Below, in pieces: positions 8,329 through 17,196 of a stretch of 64,000 nt of DNA. Below the pieces are notes generated by a model. That model was not told the DNA's origin, searched no databases, and saw only the letters and a program-made list of their open reading frames with translations. The position numbers were made by a program, and so were the translations under genes. Source of the stretch: Cupriavidus necator (lineage in GTDB: Bacteria > Pseudomonadota > Gammaproteobacteria > Burkholderiales > Burkholderiaceae); assembly GCF_013141915.1 (NCBI RefSeq), contig NZ_SROX01000005.1, positions 62,001-126,000 of the forward strand. Reading direction: 5' to 3'. Every line of letters begins with the position of its first letter. Within the stretch, counting starts at the first letter, position 1.

Positions 8329-9282
8329 TCAGGCAGCGACCGGCCCGCGCGTTTCCCTGCTCAGGCGGCGCACCGCCTGGGGCGGCTGCCCGGTGGTACG
8401 CAGGAAGGCGCGCCGCATCCGCTCGCGGTCCGAGAAACCCACCTCGTCCGCGATCACGTCCAGCGACAGGCGGCCTTTTTCCAGCAACAGCCTGGCGGCC
8501 TCCACGCGCAGATGCTCGATCGCCTTGGCAGGCGATTGGCCGGTCTCGGCGCTGAAGGCGCGGCTGAACTGGCGCGGGCTCAGCCCGGCGACATCGGCCA
8601 GTTCGTCGACAGTCAGCGCGTTGCGCAAATTGGCGTTGGCATAGTCGATGGCCTTCTGGATCCGGTCGGACTTCGGCTCGAGGTCAAGCAAGGTCGAGAA
8701 CTGCGACTGGCCACCGGCGCGCCGATGGTAGATCACCAGCTTGCGCGCGACCGCGCGCGAGACCTCCTGGCCGTGGTCCTTCTCGATCATGGCCAGCGCC
8801 ATGTCGATGGTGGCGGTCATGCCGGCGGAGGTCCAGATCGGGCCGTCGACGATGAAGATCTGGTCTTCCTCGACGACGACCTTGGGGAAGTGTCGCTGCA
8901 AGTCGTGCGCGAAGCGCCAGTGCGTGGTCGCGCGCCGGCCGTCCAGCACGCCCGCGTGCGCCAGGATGAAGGCGCCGGTGCAGGGCGCGGCAATCCGCCG
9001 CGAGGTCTTCAGCGCGCGCCTGACGAACCCGGTCAGCGCTGCGGAAACCACGTCGATTTCCACGCCGGAGCCGAACATGACGGTGTCGAACGCGGCTTTG
9101 CCGAACGGCTGCGACTCGACGCGGATGCCCGCCGACGACATCACCAGCCCCCCCTGCTCGGAAAGCACCGTCACGTCGTAGGCGCGCTCTTCGAGCACGA
9201 CGTTGGCCAGTTCGAACGCGGTGATCGCCGCCAGGCCCATCACATAGAAGTTGGGGAATATGACGAAGCCGATGGTGTGCAT
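8329..9282 (-). CDS. GlxA-family regulator: DJ-1/PfpI-like domain plus AraC-type DNA-binding domain
   Basis: A 317-residue protein. The first 190 or so residues form a class-I-amidotransferase/DJ-1-like fold with the nucleophile-elbow cysteine in AAPCTGAFILAHAG (Cys101). A C-terminal AraC double helix-turn-helix follows (LRNALTVDELADVAGLSPRQ, then LDVIADEVGFSDRERMRRAF). The start at 9282 fits the family (HTIGFVIFPNF opening). An upstream extension would translate a tandem repeat. The gene is divergent from an MFS exporter, which with the cupin and AhpD-like genes is the likely target set. Confidence 0.88.
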   Translation of the reverse strand: MHTIGFVIFPNFYVMGLAAITAFELANVVLEERAYDVTVLSEQGGLVMSSAGIRVESQPFGKAAFDTVMFGSGVEIDVVSAALTGFVRRALKTSRRIAAPCTGAFILAHAGVLDGRRATTHWRFAHDLQRHFPKVVVEEDQIFIVDGPIWTSAGMTATIDMALAMIEKDHGQEVSRAVARKLVIYHRRAGGQSQFSTLLDLEPKSDRIQKAIDYANANLRNALTVDELADVAGLSPRQFSRAFSAETGQSPAKAIEHLRVEAARLLLEKGRLSLDVIADEVGFSDRERMRRAFLRTTGQPPQAVRRLSRETRGPVAA

Positions 9283-9288
9283 GCGGTG

Positions 9289-9324
9289 TCCTGAGTCAGT
9301 TCCTGAGTCATGTCCTGAATTGAC
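9289..9324. repeat. Three tandem 12-bp repeats in the GlxA-type gene leader
   Basis: Three copies with a 12-bp period (CCTGAGTCA, CCTGAGTCA, then the variant CCTGAATTG) begin 7 bp upstream of the regulator start. They lie in the divergent promoter region shared with the MFS gene. Phased direct repeats of this kind are a common form of AraC-type binding site, so autoregulation is plausible. Confidence 0.5.
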
Positions 9325-9477
9325 GGTATATATGACATTTGAGACGCGGTCAACGCTGGCTATGATTGCTCGCAGGTAACCACCGGAGCGGGCCAAAACG
9401 GTGACTGCGCCGTAACACCGCGGCGTATGCGCCGCTTCCGAGGCCCAACCTCAACCGCATTCCGCAAGAGCTTTCGT

Positions 9478-10668
9478 ATGGACCGTCGACTACTGATCCT
9501 GGCGCTGGGCATGTTTGCAATGGGCACCGACAACTTTGTCGTCGCCGGTATCCTGCCCAGCGTCGCGGCGTCGCTGCATACATCGGTCAGCGTGGCCGGC
9601 CTGATGGTGACCTGCTACGCGTTGACCTATGCGGTGGCGGCGCCCGTGATGGCAGCGGTGGCGGGCGGCTTGCCGCGCAAGCTGCTGCTGGTTTCGGCGC
9701 TGGGCATCTTCGTCGTCGGCAACGCCGTCAGCGCGCTCGCGACCGACGTGCATTGGGTGCTGATGAGCCGGGCCCTGGCCGGGTTTGGCGCCGCGCTGTT
9801 CTCGCCCACTGCGCTGGGCGTTGCCGCGGCGCTTGCCTCGCCCGAAAAACGCGGCCGTGCACTGGCTACGGTAACCGCTGGGCTCACGGGCGCCACCGCG
9901 CTGGGGTCGCCGCTCGGCACGCTGATCGGCGGATTCGGCGGCTGGCGGTCGACGCTGTGGTTCGTCACGGCGCTCGGGGTCGCGGCGATGATCGGCGTCT
10001 GGACCCTGCTGCCGTCGGTTCCGCTGCCCGCGGCGGTCAGGCTGCGCGAGCGTCTCGCTCCCATGCGCGACTTGCGCGTCGCGCTGACCTTGCTGACGTC
10101 GCTGTTCGCGTTCGGCGGCTTCCTGATGGTCTATACGTATGCCGGCGTGGTGCTGGAACCGCTGACGCACGGCGACGAACGCATGCTCGCGGGGTTGTTC
10201 CTGCTGTGGGGCGTCGCCGCCACGGTCGGTAACCTGGTCGCCGGCCGCCTGGTGGACCGCTTCGACAGCCGCCATATCGTCAATGCGATGCTGTGGATCG
10301 CCATCCTCAACTTCTGTGCGCTGCCGTGGACCGCTGGGCATCCGGCCAGCGCTGTCATCGCGCTGGTCATCTGGGGCCTCTGCGGATGGGGGCTCATCGT
10401 GCCGCAACAGCACCGGCTGGTGCAACTGTCGCCGCAGGTAGCGCCACTGCTGCTCGCGCTGAACAATACGGCCACCTATCTTGGGCTTGCCGGCTCGGGC
10501 GTGCTTGGCGGCATCGTGCTCCGATCGACCGGCGGGCAGTATCTGAGCCTGTTCGCGGCAGCGATGATTGCGCTGGCGTTTGTCTTCACCGCGGCCGCGC
10601 ATCGCCGCATCGCGCGGCCGGCCCTGCATGGTCGCGCCACAGCCGCCGGCCAGGCCGAAGCGGCGTGA
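9478..10668 (+). CDS. MFS transporter, DHA1-type exporter
   Basis: A 396-residue major facilitator protein with the twelve-helix pattern. It opens with LILALGMFAMGTDNFVVAGILP, which carries the D-N/F motif common to sugar and drug efflux members. The motif C-like stretch is in helix 5 (ATALGSPLGTLIGG). The ATG at 9478 is chosen because an upstream in-frame ATG at 9427 adds a hydrophilic leader not seen in the family. It faces the GlxA-type regulator and precedes a secreted cupin by 95 bp. The substrate is unknown. Resemblance is to AraJ/Cmx-type efflux pumps. Confidence 0.85.
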   Translation: MDRRLLILALGMFAMGTDNFVVAGILPSVAASLHTSVSVAGLMVTCYALTYAVAAPVMAAVAGGLPRKLLLVSALGIFVVGNAVSALATDVHWVLMSRALAGFGAALFSPTALGVAAALASPEKRGRALATVTAGLTGATALGSPLGTLIGGFGGWRSTLWFVTALGVAAMIGVWTLLPSVPLPAAVRLRERLAPMRDLRVALTLLTSLFAFGGFLMVYTYAGVVLEPLTHGDERMLAGLFLLWGVAATVGNLVAGRLVDRFDSRHIVNAMLWIAILNFCALPWTAGHPASAVIALVIWGLCGWGLIVPQQHRLVQLSPQVAPLLLALNNTATYLGLAGSGVLGGIVLRSTGGQYLSLFAAAMIALAFVFTAAAHRRIARPALHGRATAAGQAEAA

Positions 10669-10763
10669 TGCGCGGCGGCCGGGCCGTTCTCCCGCGCTGT
10701 TTTCCAGCGCCGTTTGCAAGCCATGCTGGCGGCGCGCTGTAGCACTCCCTGCCTTCTATACCC

Positions 10764-11204
10764 ATGACACCTCGACACGCATTTCTTTCAATGATGGCCG
10801 CTGCCGGCATGGCCATCGCCGGGTCCGCCGCCGCGCATGGCGCGCCAGGGGCCGGCGCCGGCGATATCGTCAAGCCGAACTTCTCGCACGCCATTACCAA
10901 CATCCCGGGCAAATCGCTGATCGCGGTGGAAGTCGTTTATCCGCCCGGCGGTGCGTCGTTGCCGCATACCCACGCCAGGTCGGCGTTCATCTATGCCTAT
11001 GTCGTCTCGGGCAGCATCGCCAGCAAGGTGAACGACGAACCGGAGCGCGTCTACCAGGCCGGCGAAGCCTTTTTCGAGGAACCGGGATCGCGCCATCGCG
11101 TGAGCCGTAATGCGGACCGACGCAAGCCGGCCAAACTGCTGGCCGTGTTCGTGGTCGATACGAACGACACGGCACTGACTACCCACGACAACCAAGGAGA
11201 TTGA
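10764..11204 (+). CDS. Secreted cupin-domain protein
   Basis: A 146-residue protein with a Sec signal (hydrophobic core MMAAAGMAIAGSAAA) and a single cupin barrel. The metal-binding motif is LPHTHARSAF, with the second cupin motif around FFEEPGSRHRVSRN. Its stop is one base from the start of the AhpD-like gene, so the two are cotranscribed. Single-domain periplasmic cupins of this sort are often annotated as oxidative-stress or quercetin-dioxygenase-like, but no activity can be assigned. The neighbouring regulator and exporter suggest a detoxification module. Confidence 0.85.
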   Translation: MTPRHAFLSMMAAAGMAIAGSAAAHGAPGAGAGDIVKPNFSHAITNIPGKSLIAVEVVYPPGGASLPHTHARSAFIYAYVVSGSIASKVNDEPERVYQAGEAFFEEPGSRHRVSRNADRRKPAKLLAVFVVDTNDTALTTHDNQGD

Positions 11205-11205
11205 A

Positions 11206-11661
11206 ATGAGGCTGGACTACACCAAGGCAGCGCCGGGCGGCATGAAGGCATTCGGGTCTGTCTATGGCTATGTCATGCAGTCAGGCCTGGACGATGTGCT
11301 GGTCGAGCTGGTCTATCTGCGCGTCAGCCAGATCAACGGCTGCGCCTATTGCCTCGACATGCATACCCGTGACCTGATCAGGCATGGCGTTACGCCGGCA
11401 AAGCTGGCGCTCGTGCAAGCCTGGCATGAAGCCGGCACGTTGTTCAGCGAGCGCGAAAAGGCGGCACTGGCATGGGCGGAGACGGTCACCCGCGTCGCGG
11501 ACACCCACGTGCCGGACGAAGAATTCCAGCGTGTCGCGGCGGTGTTCGGCGAAAAGGAACTCGCTGACCTGACCATGGCCATCGGCCTGATGAACGCCTT
11601 CAACCGGCTCGCCATCAGCTTCCGGCGTCCGCCGGATGCCGCCTTGGCGGCGAACGCCTGA
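11206..11661 (+). CDS. Carboxymuconolactone decarboxylase/AhpD-family protein
   Basis: A 151-residue all-helical protein with the AhpD-like redox motif NGCAYCLDMH (Cys46, Cys49, His53). Members act as alkylhydroperoxidase-type peroxide reductases or, rarely, as decarboxylases. The CxxC motif favours the peroxidase role. A good ribosome site (AAGGAGA) precedes the start, and the gene is coupled to the upstream cupin. An oxidative or electrophile stress function fits the pair. Confidence 0.88.
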   Translation: MRLDYTKAAPGGMKAFGSVYGYVMQSGLDDVLVELVYLRVSQINGCAYCLDMHTRDLIRHGVTPAKLALVQAWHEAGTLFSEREKAALAWAETVTRVADTHVPDEEFQRVAAVFGEKELADLTMAIGLMNAFNRLAISFRRPPDAALAANA

Positions 11662-11748
11662 GCGGTTGCCCCCCGGACAGTGCGCGGCACCCGTTGAGCG
11701 CGCGCGTCGCCGGCATCTGCCTGGATCCGGCGACCCTGGCGCGCCGTC

Positions 11749-12405
11749 TCACGGCGCGGCCACATAGGCGCAAAACGCCCGCGTCAGCTCCATGTCGAAC
11801 TCGCGGCTCGACAGCCGCAGGGGTCCCGGGTCGTTCAGCACCGCATTGATGATGCTGCCGATCGCGAACTGGAAGGCGATACGGATACGGCGGTACAGCC
11901 ATTCCGCATCGCCGTCCTGGTGGCGCGCGGCCAGTACCGGCACGGCGCGCTCGATAAAGGCGGCACGTCGCTGCTTGAAGCCCTGCCAGGCATTGCCGTT
12001 GGCCTCGAGGATGGTCGCGCGCAAGACTCCCAGGTTGCGCAGCGTGACGCGGCGAAGTTCCGACAGCAGCGCGTGCACTGCCGCCTGCAGGTCCGCATTG
12101 CCTTGTACCAGCGCCGCAAGGCAGGCCGTCATGCTGCGGTCGGTGTCCTCGGCCGTTACCGCCTGCAGTGCGCGGAAAAAGGCCTGCTTGCTCTTGAAGC
12201 GCCCGTAGAACGCTCCTGTCGTCACATGCGCGGCGGCGCATATCTCCTGATTGGTGAGGCTGTCGAGGGTGCGCTCGCGCAGTAACTGCCGCCCCGCCTC
12301 GAGCAGCGCCTCGGTGGTGCGGCCGGCACGGCCGTACCGGGGAGGGTTGAAGCCTTGCTGGCCATCCAGTGCGGCAAGCGTGCCCTGCGACATAAGTTCC
12401 GACAT
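11749..12405 (-). CDS. TetR-family transcriptional regulator
   Basis: A 218-residue regulator. The N-terminal helix-turn-helix is at about residues 25-70 (TTEALLEAGRQLLRERTL, QEICAAAHVTTGAFYGRFKSK). The C-terminal ligand domain resembles those of AcrR-like members. The start at 12405 gives a normal leader before the HTH; a second ATG lies four codons further in. It is divergent from the TauD-type dioxygenase gene across 88 bp that contain an inverted repeat, so it probably represses that operon. Confidence 0.87.
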   Translation of the reverse strand: MSELMSQGTLAALDGQQGFNPPRYGRAGRTTEALLEAGRQLLRERTLDSLTNQEICAAAHVTTGAFYGRFKSKQAFFRALQAVTAEDTDRSMTACLAALVQGNADLQAAVHALLSELRRVTLRNLGVLRATILEANGNAWQGFKQRRAAFIERAVPVLAARHQDGDAEWLYRRIRIAFQFAIGSIINAVLNDPGPLRLSSREFDMELTRAFCAYVAAP

Positions 12406-12464
12406 GGTTTTCCCTAGCCACCCGCTTCGCTGGTTGCGTCCGGGCCGTCCACATGCCAAAAATA

Positions 12465-12476
12465 TACTCGCGAATA
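12465..12476. promoter_or_regulatory. Candidate TetR operator between the TetR and dioxygenase genes
   Basis: TACTCGCGAATA is a near-palindrome centred on TCGCGA with one mismatched pair, in the short divergent promoter region. Its position between the two starts suits simultaneous control of both genes. The assignment is by position and symmetry only. Confidence 0.35.
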
Positions 12477-12493
12477 CAAATTGGAGGCAAGAC

Positions 12494-13399
12494 ATGGATA
12501 TCGCCCAACCGCCGCATTCAACCGTTGCTGCCCCGGCCGTCGTGCGGCGCAGTGCTTTGCAGTCGTCGTTCGTGCTGAGCCGGATTTCCCCGGCGCTGGG
12601 TGCGGAAGTCGGGAATATCGACCTCGCCGCGGAACTCGATGACGACATCATCGCCGCGCTGCGGCGCGCGCTGGTCGAGCACAAGGTGCTGGTGTTTCGC
12701 GACCAGGACATCACACCGGCGCAGCATGTCAGGCTGGCGCGGCGCTTTGGCGAACTGGAGGTGCATCCTACCTTCCCACACCATGACGAGTTCCCGGAAC
12801 TGGTGCTGCTGGGCGGCGACGACAAGAAGCCGGCCATGGAGAACGGCTATCACAGCGACGTCTCGTGGCGCGAGATTCCGTCGATGGCGTCGATGCTGCG
12901 CTGCGTGCAATGCCCGGAGATCGGCGGCGATACCGTCTGGGTCAACATGGCGCTTGCCTACGAGAAGTTGCCGGCGTCGCGCAAGCAGCAGATCGAAGGC
13001 CTGCTCGCTGTACACGACATCCTGCCGGCCTTCGGCGACAAGATGACGCCGGAGCAGCGCAAACAGTTCCCCGCGTCTGTTCATCCGGTGGTGCGCACCC
13101 ATCCAGAGAGCGGGGAGAAAATCCTCTACGTGAACGGCGCCTTCGTCACGCACTTCGCCAACTTCCGCTCGCGCAATGCGGTGCGCGGCGCCTTCGAAGG
13201 CCAGTCGGAGAAGCAGGACCTGATGGAATACCTGCTGCGCCAGCCCGCCATCCTCGAATACCAGATGCGCCTGCGCTGGCGTCCCAACACGATTGCGTTC
13301 TGGGACAACCGTTCCACGCAGCACTACGCCATCCAGGACTATTTTCCCGCCGTGCGCCGCATGATGCGCGCCACGATCATCGGCGACCGGCCCTTCTGA
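12494..13399 (+). CDS. TauD/TfdA-family 2-oxoglutarate-dependent dioxygenase
   Basis: A 301-residue non-haem Fe(II) dioxygenase. The iron ligands are visible as H120 and D122 in GYHSDVSW and H277 in STQHYAIQDYF. The C-terminal arginines in VRRMMRATIIGDRP are the usual 2-oxoglutarate contacts. The family hydroxylates sulfonates, phenoxyacids or similar compounds so that they fall apart. The ATG at 12494 follows GGAGG. It leads a same-strand run (Bug receptor, TauE-type permease, amidase, SnoaL-like), which suggests a pathway for a sulfonated, sulfated or amidated compound. The substrate is unknown. Confidence 0.88.
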   Translation: MDIAQPPHSTVAAPAVVRRSALQSSFVLSRISPALGAEVGNIDLAAELDDDIIAALRRALVEHKVLVFRDQDITPAQHVRLARRFGELEVHPTFPHHDEFPELVLLGGDDKKPAMENGYHSDVSWREIPSMASMLRCVQCPEIGGDTVWVNMALAYEKLPASRKQQIEGLLAVHDILPAFGDKMTPEQRKQFPASVHPVVRTHPESGEKILYVNGAFVTHFANFRSRNAVRGAFEGQSEKQDLMEYLLRQPAILEYQMRLRWRPNTIAFWDNRSTQHYAIQDYFPAVRRMMRATIIGDRPF

Positions 13400-13424
13400 G
13401 CCATCGACCCGGAGAGACCCGCAC

Positions 13425-14396
13425 ATGAACCGGAAACTGCTCATCGGCATCGCGGCGATGGCGTTCAGCCTGCTGGCGCGCGCCGAAGGCTATCCCGCCA
13501 AGCCAATTACCTTTGTCGTCCCCGCCCCGCCGGGCGGCGCGACGGATGCCATCGCCCGCACGCTGGCGGAGGTGATGAGCCGGCGCATGGGCCAGCCCAT
13601 CCTCGTCGACAACAGGCCCGGCGCGGGCGGCATGATCGGCGCGCAATTTGTCGCACGTGCGGTGCCTGACGGCTACACCTTGCTCGTCACGCCTTCGGCG
13701 CCCATCCTGACCGCGCCCTATCTGTACGCGAAGGTGCCATATGACGTGAAGCGCGACCTGAGCCTTATCTCGCAGATCTGTACGGGGCAACTGGTGCTTG
13801 CCGTCAATCCGCAGAAGGTACCTGTGAAGACCGTGAAGGAGTTCATCGCCTGGGCGCAGCAGCGCAAGGGCACCGTGACCTATGGCTCCTACGGCGTGGG
13901 CTCGGCGGGGCACCTGATGGGTGCATACCTGAGCCAGGCCAACAAGCTTGAGATGACGCATGCGCCTTACAAGGGGGAGTCGCCGATGGTGCAGGACCTG
14001 ATCGGCGGGCAGATTGACTGGGCGATGGGAAGCGTCGGCGTGATGGCGCCGTACCTGCAGAGCGGGCGCCTGCGCGCACTGGCGGTAATGGGTGACCGCC
14101 CATTGTCCGAGCTGCCGAATGTGCCGACCATGAGCGAGTCGGGCTTCCCCGAGCCGGAGTACCGCCCGGTTGGCTGGGCTGCCCTGATTGGCCCGGCCAA
14201 TCTGCCCCCGGCCGTCATGAATCGGCTCGAACAGGAAGCGCGCGCGGCGGTGCAGACCACCGAGATGAAGGCGCGCTTCCAGGTCTACGGCCTGTCTGTG
14301 CTGGGCACGACTTCCGCTGCGTTCCGGCGCGACTTTGACGCGACCCTGCCCGTTACGGAGCGGCTGGTGCGCCTGTCGGGCGCGAAGATCGAATGA
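13425..14396 (+). CDS. Bug/TctC-family periplasmic binding protein
   Basis: A 323-residue receptor with a short signal peptide (MAFSLLARA-EG) and the family blocks YPAKPITFVVPAPPGG, LVDNRPGAGGMIG, PDGYTLLVTP and HAPYKGESPMVQD. It lies 25 bp after the dioxygenase and overlaps the TauE-type permease gene by four bases (ATGA), so it is within the same operon. The collapsed copy at 16927-17196 is very similar to its two ends and is probably a relic duplicate. Its ligand is presumably the operon's substrate. Confidence 0.9.
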   Translation: MNRKLLIGIAAMAFSLLARAEGYPAKPITFVVPAPPGGATDAIARTLAEVMSRRMGQPILVDNRPGAGGMIGAQFVARAVPDGYTLLVTPSAPILTAPYLYAKVPYDVKRDLSLISQICTGQLVLAVNPQKVPVKTVKEFIAWAQQRKGTVTYGSYGVGSAGHLMGAYLSQANKLEMTHAPYKGESPMVQDLIGGQIDWAMGSVGVMAPYLQSGRLRALAVMGDRPLSELPNVPTMSESGFPEPEYRPVGWAALIGPANLPPAVMNRLEQEARAAVQTTEMKARFQVYGLSVLGTTSAAFRRDFDATLPVTERLVRLSGAKIE

Positions 14397-15109
14397 CATG
14401 GAGCGCTGAGGTGTTGATCGCGGTGGCGGGCGTAGCCATCGGCGCGACGTCGATTGGCGGCGTGCTGGTGGTGCCGGTGCTGTCGGGCGTGGCCGGCGTG
14501 CCGCTCGCGCAAGCGGTGGCCGCGTCGAGTCTCGCCTTCCTGCCCGCGGGACTGCTCGGCTGGCGCCTCTCGCGGGGCCACGGCGGGGCTACGCCTTGGG
14601 CCTTGCATGCCGCGGCGCTGCCGGGCGCCGGGTGCGGGGCGCTGCTGGTGCACGTGGTGCCGGCCGCCGGCGCGCAGTTGTGGCTGGCGGGGCTGGCGGC
14701 GGCATCCGGACTGTACGGCCTGGCATCGGTGGCTACCACCCAGGGCGAACGTCCGTTGCCGGGCACCGCGACGCTGGCGGTGCTTGGCTTCGCCGTGGGG
14801 ATTGGCTCTGCGTTGTCCGGCACCGGTGGCCCGGTGCTGTTGTTGCCGCTGCTGCTGCTGTTGCGCACGGCGACCGGTCCCGCGCTGGCCGCGGCGCTGG
14901 CGGTCCAGCTTCCGGTCGCACTTGCTGCAACGGCCGCGCACTGGTTGTCCGGCGATCTCCCGCTCGCCCTGGGCTTGCGCACAGGCGCGCTGGTGACTGG
15001 CGGCGCCCTGCTGGGGAGCTTCCTGGCCCCGCGGCTGCCCGCGCGGGCGTTGCGTGCCGGTGCTTCGCTCGGCCTGCTGGCCGTGGCGGGCTGGTACGCC
15101 ATCCGATGA
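14393..15109 (+). CDS. TauE/SafE-family membrane permease
   Basis: A 238-residue integral membrane protein made almost wholly of hydrophobic segments. It shows the two-fold glycine-rich repeats of the TauE/SafE family (IGATSIGGVLVVPVLSG in the first half, IGSALSGTGGPVLLLPLLL in the second). Family members move sulfite, sulfoacetate or organic anions. It overlaps the Bug gene and the amidase frame by four-base ATGA junctions. Next to a TauD-type dioxygenase, export of sulfite or uptake of an organosulfonate is plausible, but this is inference. Confidence 0.85.
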   Translation: MTWSAEVLIAVAGVAIGATSIGGVLVVPVLSGVAGVPLAQAVAASSLAFLPAGLLGWRLSRGHGGATPWALHAAALPGAGCGALLVHVVPAAGAQLWLAGLAAASGLYGLASVATTQGERPLPGTATLAVLGFAVGIGSALSGTGGPVLLLPLLLLLRTATGPALAAALAVQLPVALAATAAHWLSGDLPLALGLRTGALVTGGALLGSFLAPRLPARALRAGASLGLLAVAGWYAIR

Positions 15110-15120
15110 AGGCCGATACC

Positions 15121-16506
15121 ATGTCGAATCCCGCCGAGCTGTCCGCCACCGCCTTGCTGGCGCATTATGCCCGCCGCGAGCTGTCGCCCGTCGAGGCGCT
15201 CGACGCCATCCTCGATCGCGTGCGGCGATACGATCCGGTCTGCAACGCCTTTCGCTTCGTCGATGCCGATGGCGCGCGCGAGCAGGCCCGTGCGTCGGAG
15301 CGGCGCTGGCTGCGCGGCGAGCCCCTGGGCCAGCTCGACGGCGTGCCCGTTTCCTTCAAGGACCTGCTGCACGTGCGTGGCTGGCCCACGCGCATGGGCA
15401 GCCTCGTCACCGGCGACGCGCCCCAGCCCGATGATTGCCCGGCCGCTGCCAGGCTGCGCGAGCATGGCGCCGTGCTAGTGGGCAAGACCAATACGTCCGA
15501 GTTCGGCACCAAGGGCACCACCGAGAGCGCGCTGGCTGGCGTCACGCGCAATCCGTGGAACCCGGCACACACGCCGGGCGGCAGCAGCGGCGGCGCAGCT
15601 GCCGCCACCGCGCTGGGCTTTGGGCCGCTGCATGTGGCCACCGACGGCGGCGGTTCGATCCGTGCCCCGTCGGCCGCTTGCGGCGTGTTCGGCTTCAAGC
15701 CCGGCACCGGGCGTGTGCCGTGCTACCCGCCGGCACACTCGGGCACGCTGTTCCACATTGGCCCGATGGCGCGCTCGGTCGCCGATGCGGCGCTGCTGTT
15801 CAATGTGATCAGCGGCCCGGACAGCCGCGACTGGCACGCCTTGCCGCATGAGGTGCGGGATTGGCGCCAGGGTCTCGATGCAGGCATCGCCGGCATGCGC
15901 GTGGCCTACAGCCGCACGCTGGGCTACCTGGCGGTCGATCCTGAAGTGGGCGCCTGGTGCGATGCGGCCGTGCAGCGGCTCGCCGCGCTCGGTGCTGTCG
16001 TGGAAGAGACGGAGCCCGGCTTCGACAACCCAGCTCCGGTATTTCGCGTGTTGTGGGACGCCGGTGTCGCGCGCCTGCTGCGCGACATGCCGGCTGAGCG
16101 CATCGCGCTGCTGGACCCGCTGCTGCAGCAAGCCGCAGCGCGCGGCCGCGAACTGGATGCCGTGGCCTATCTCGACGCTACCGGGCGGCGCAGCGAACTC
16201 GGCGCTGCCATGCAGCGCTTCCATCAGCGGTATGACCTGCTGGTGACGCCCACGCTTGCAGGCGTGTCGCCGCCGGTGGGCGCTTCGTGGTCCGCCCCCC
16301 ATTGCCTGCCGTTCAACCTGACCGGCCAGCCGGCCGCCAGCGTCCCATGCGGCTTTACGCGTGCGGGTCTGCCAGTGGGCCTGCAGATCATCGGCCCCAA
16401 ACATGCCGACGCACGCGTGTTGCGTGCGGCGCGGGCGTTCGAGGCGATCTGTCCATGGCCGATGCCACCCCTCACCCTCCAAGAAGACAACCATGACCGA
16501 AGCTGA
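15121..16506 (+). CDS. Amidase (amidase signature family)
   Basis: A 461-residue enzyme with the amidase signature. The catalytic lysine is in SFKDLLHVRG. The glycine/serine-rich loop is TPGGSSGGAAAATA, followed by ATDGGGSIRAPSA, which holds the cis-Ser/Ser pair of the Ser-Ser-Lys triad. It hydrolyses an amide, ureide or ester of unknown identity. The start at 15121 is preferred because GAAGG lies eight bases upstream. An ATG at 15106 overlaps the permease stop (ATGA) and would add five residues. It overlaps the following gene by 14 bp. Confidence 0.88.
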   Translation: MSNPAELSATALLAHYARRELSPVEALDAILDRVRRYDPVCNAFRFVDADGAREQARASERRWLRGEPLGQLDGVPVSFKDLLHVRGWPTRMGSLVTGDAPQPDDCPAAARLREHGAVLVGKTNTSEFGTKGTTESALAGVTRNPWNPAHTPGGSSGGAAAATALGFGPLHVATDGGGSIRAPSAACGVFGFKPGTGRVPCYPPAHSGTLFHIGPMARSVADAALLFNVISGPDSRDWHALPHEVRDWRQGLDAGIAGMRVAYSRTLGYLAVDPEVGAWCDAAVQRLAALGAVVEETEPGFDNPAPVFRVLWDAGVARLLRDMPAERIALLDPLLQQAAARGRELDAVAYLDATGRRSELGAAMQRFHQRYDLLVTPTLAGVSPPVGASWSAPHCLPFNLTGQPAASVPCGFTRAGLPVGLQIIGPKHADARVLRAARAFEAICPWPMPPLTLQEDNHDRS

Positions 16507-16909
16507 AATCCGCACCCTGATGGCCGCTTTCGGCAGCGCATTCCGTGCGGGCGATGCCGACGGCGTGGCCGCCTGCCTGGCCGAAGACTTCACGTGGCGC
16601 CTGCCCACCGGAACCGGCGACCCGCAAGGCGATGTGCTACATGGCAAGGAAGCGGTGCGCCGCTACCTGCGCGAGCGCTTCGCGCCCGGCAGCAGCGCAG
16701 TCACGTTCTCGGACAGCCGGATGGAGATCCTTGGCGACGTCGTGCTCCTGCAATACCGCGTGCGGGGCACGGCGGACGATGGCCGGCCCGTTGATGCGCA
16801 TGGATTGGACCTGTTCCGCGTGGCCGACGGCAAGCTGCGGCTGAAGGATGCCTACTGGAAGCAGGTGGCGTGGCCCGGACAACAACGGAACCCGGAACAC
16901 CATACTTGA
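16493..16909 (+). CDS. SnoaL-like/nuclear transport factor 2-fold protein
   Basis: A 138-residue protein with an NTF2-like cone fold pattern: an N-terminal helix (IRTLMAAFGSAFRAGDADGV), then AACLAEDFTWRLP, HGKEAVRRYLRERF and a strand-rich C-terminal half ending with KDAYWKQV. Members are isomerases, cyclases or hydrolases on small ligands, or accessory proteins. It begins inside the amidase gene, so the two are translationally coupled. It probably serves the same pathway. Confidence 0.8.
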   Translation: MTEAEIRTLMAAFGSAFRAGDADGVAACLAEDFTWRLPTGTGDPQGDVLHGKEAVRRYLRERFAPGSSAVTFSDSRMEILGDVVLLQYRVRGTADDGRPVDAHGLDLFRVADGKLRLKDAYWKQVAWPGQQRNPEHHT

Positions 16910-16926
16910 ACTGGTCGTGGATGTGA

Positions 16927-17196
16927 ATGAATTGGAAACTGCTCGCCGGCACCGCCGCCATGGCCTTTAGCCTGTTGGCCCGGGCGGACACATATCCGGC
17001 CAAGCCGATCACTTTTGTCGTGCCGCCCCCGCCAGGCGGCGCGATGGATAGCATCGCGCGCTCGCTGGCGGAGGTGATGAGCCTGCGCATGGGCCAGCCG
17101 ATCATTGTCGACAACAAGCCCGGCGCCGGAGGCCCGCTGGCCACCACATCGAGCGCATTCCGTCGCGACTTCGATGCAACGCAGCCGATCACGTAG
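16927..17196 (+). pseudogene. Collapsed Bug/TctC receptor gene (internal deletion)
   Basis: The 89-codon frame encodes a Bug signal peptide and first lobe start (NWKLLAGTAAMAFSLLARAD, YPAKPITFVVPPPPGG, IIVDNKPGAGG). It then jumps straight to the family's last residues (TTSSAFRRDFDATQPIT). Compared with the intact Bug at 13425-14396, roughly 230 codons are missing. After the join the next codon is TAG where the intact gene has GAG (TERL becomes T-stop-RL). This is a decayed duplicate, no longer able to fold as a receptor. Confidence 0.85.
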
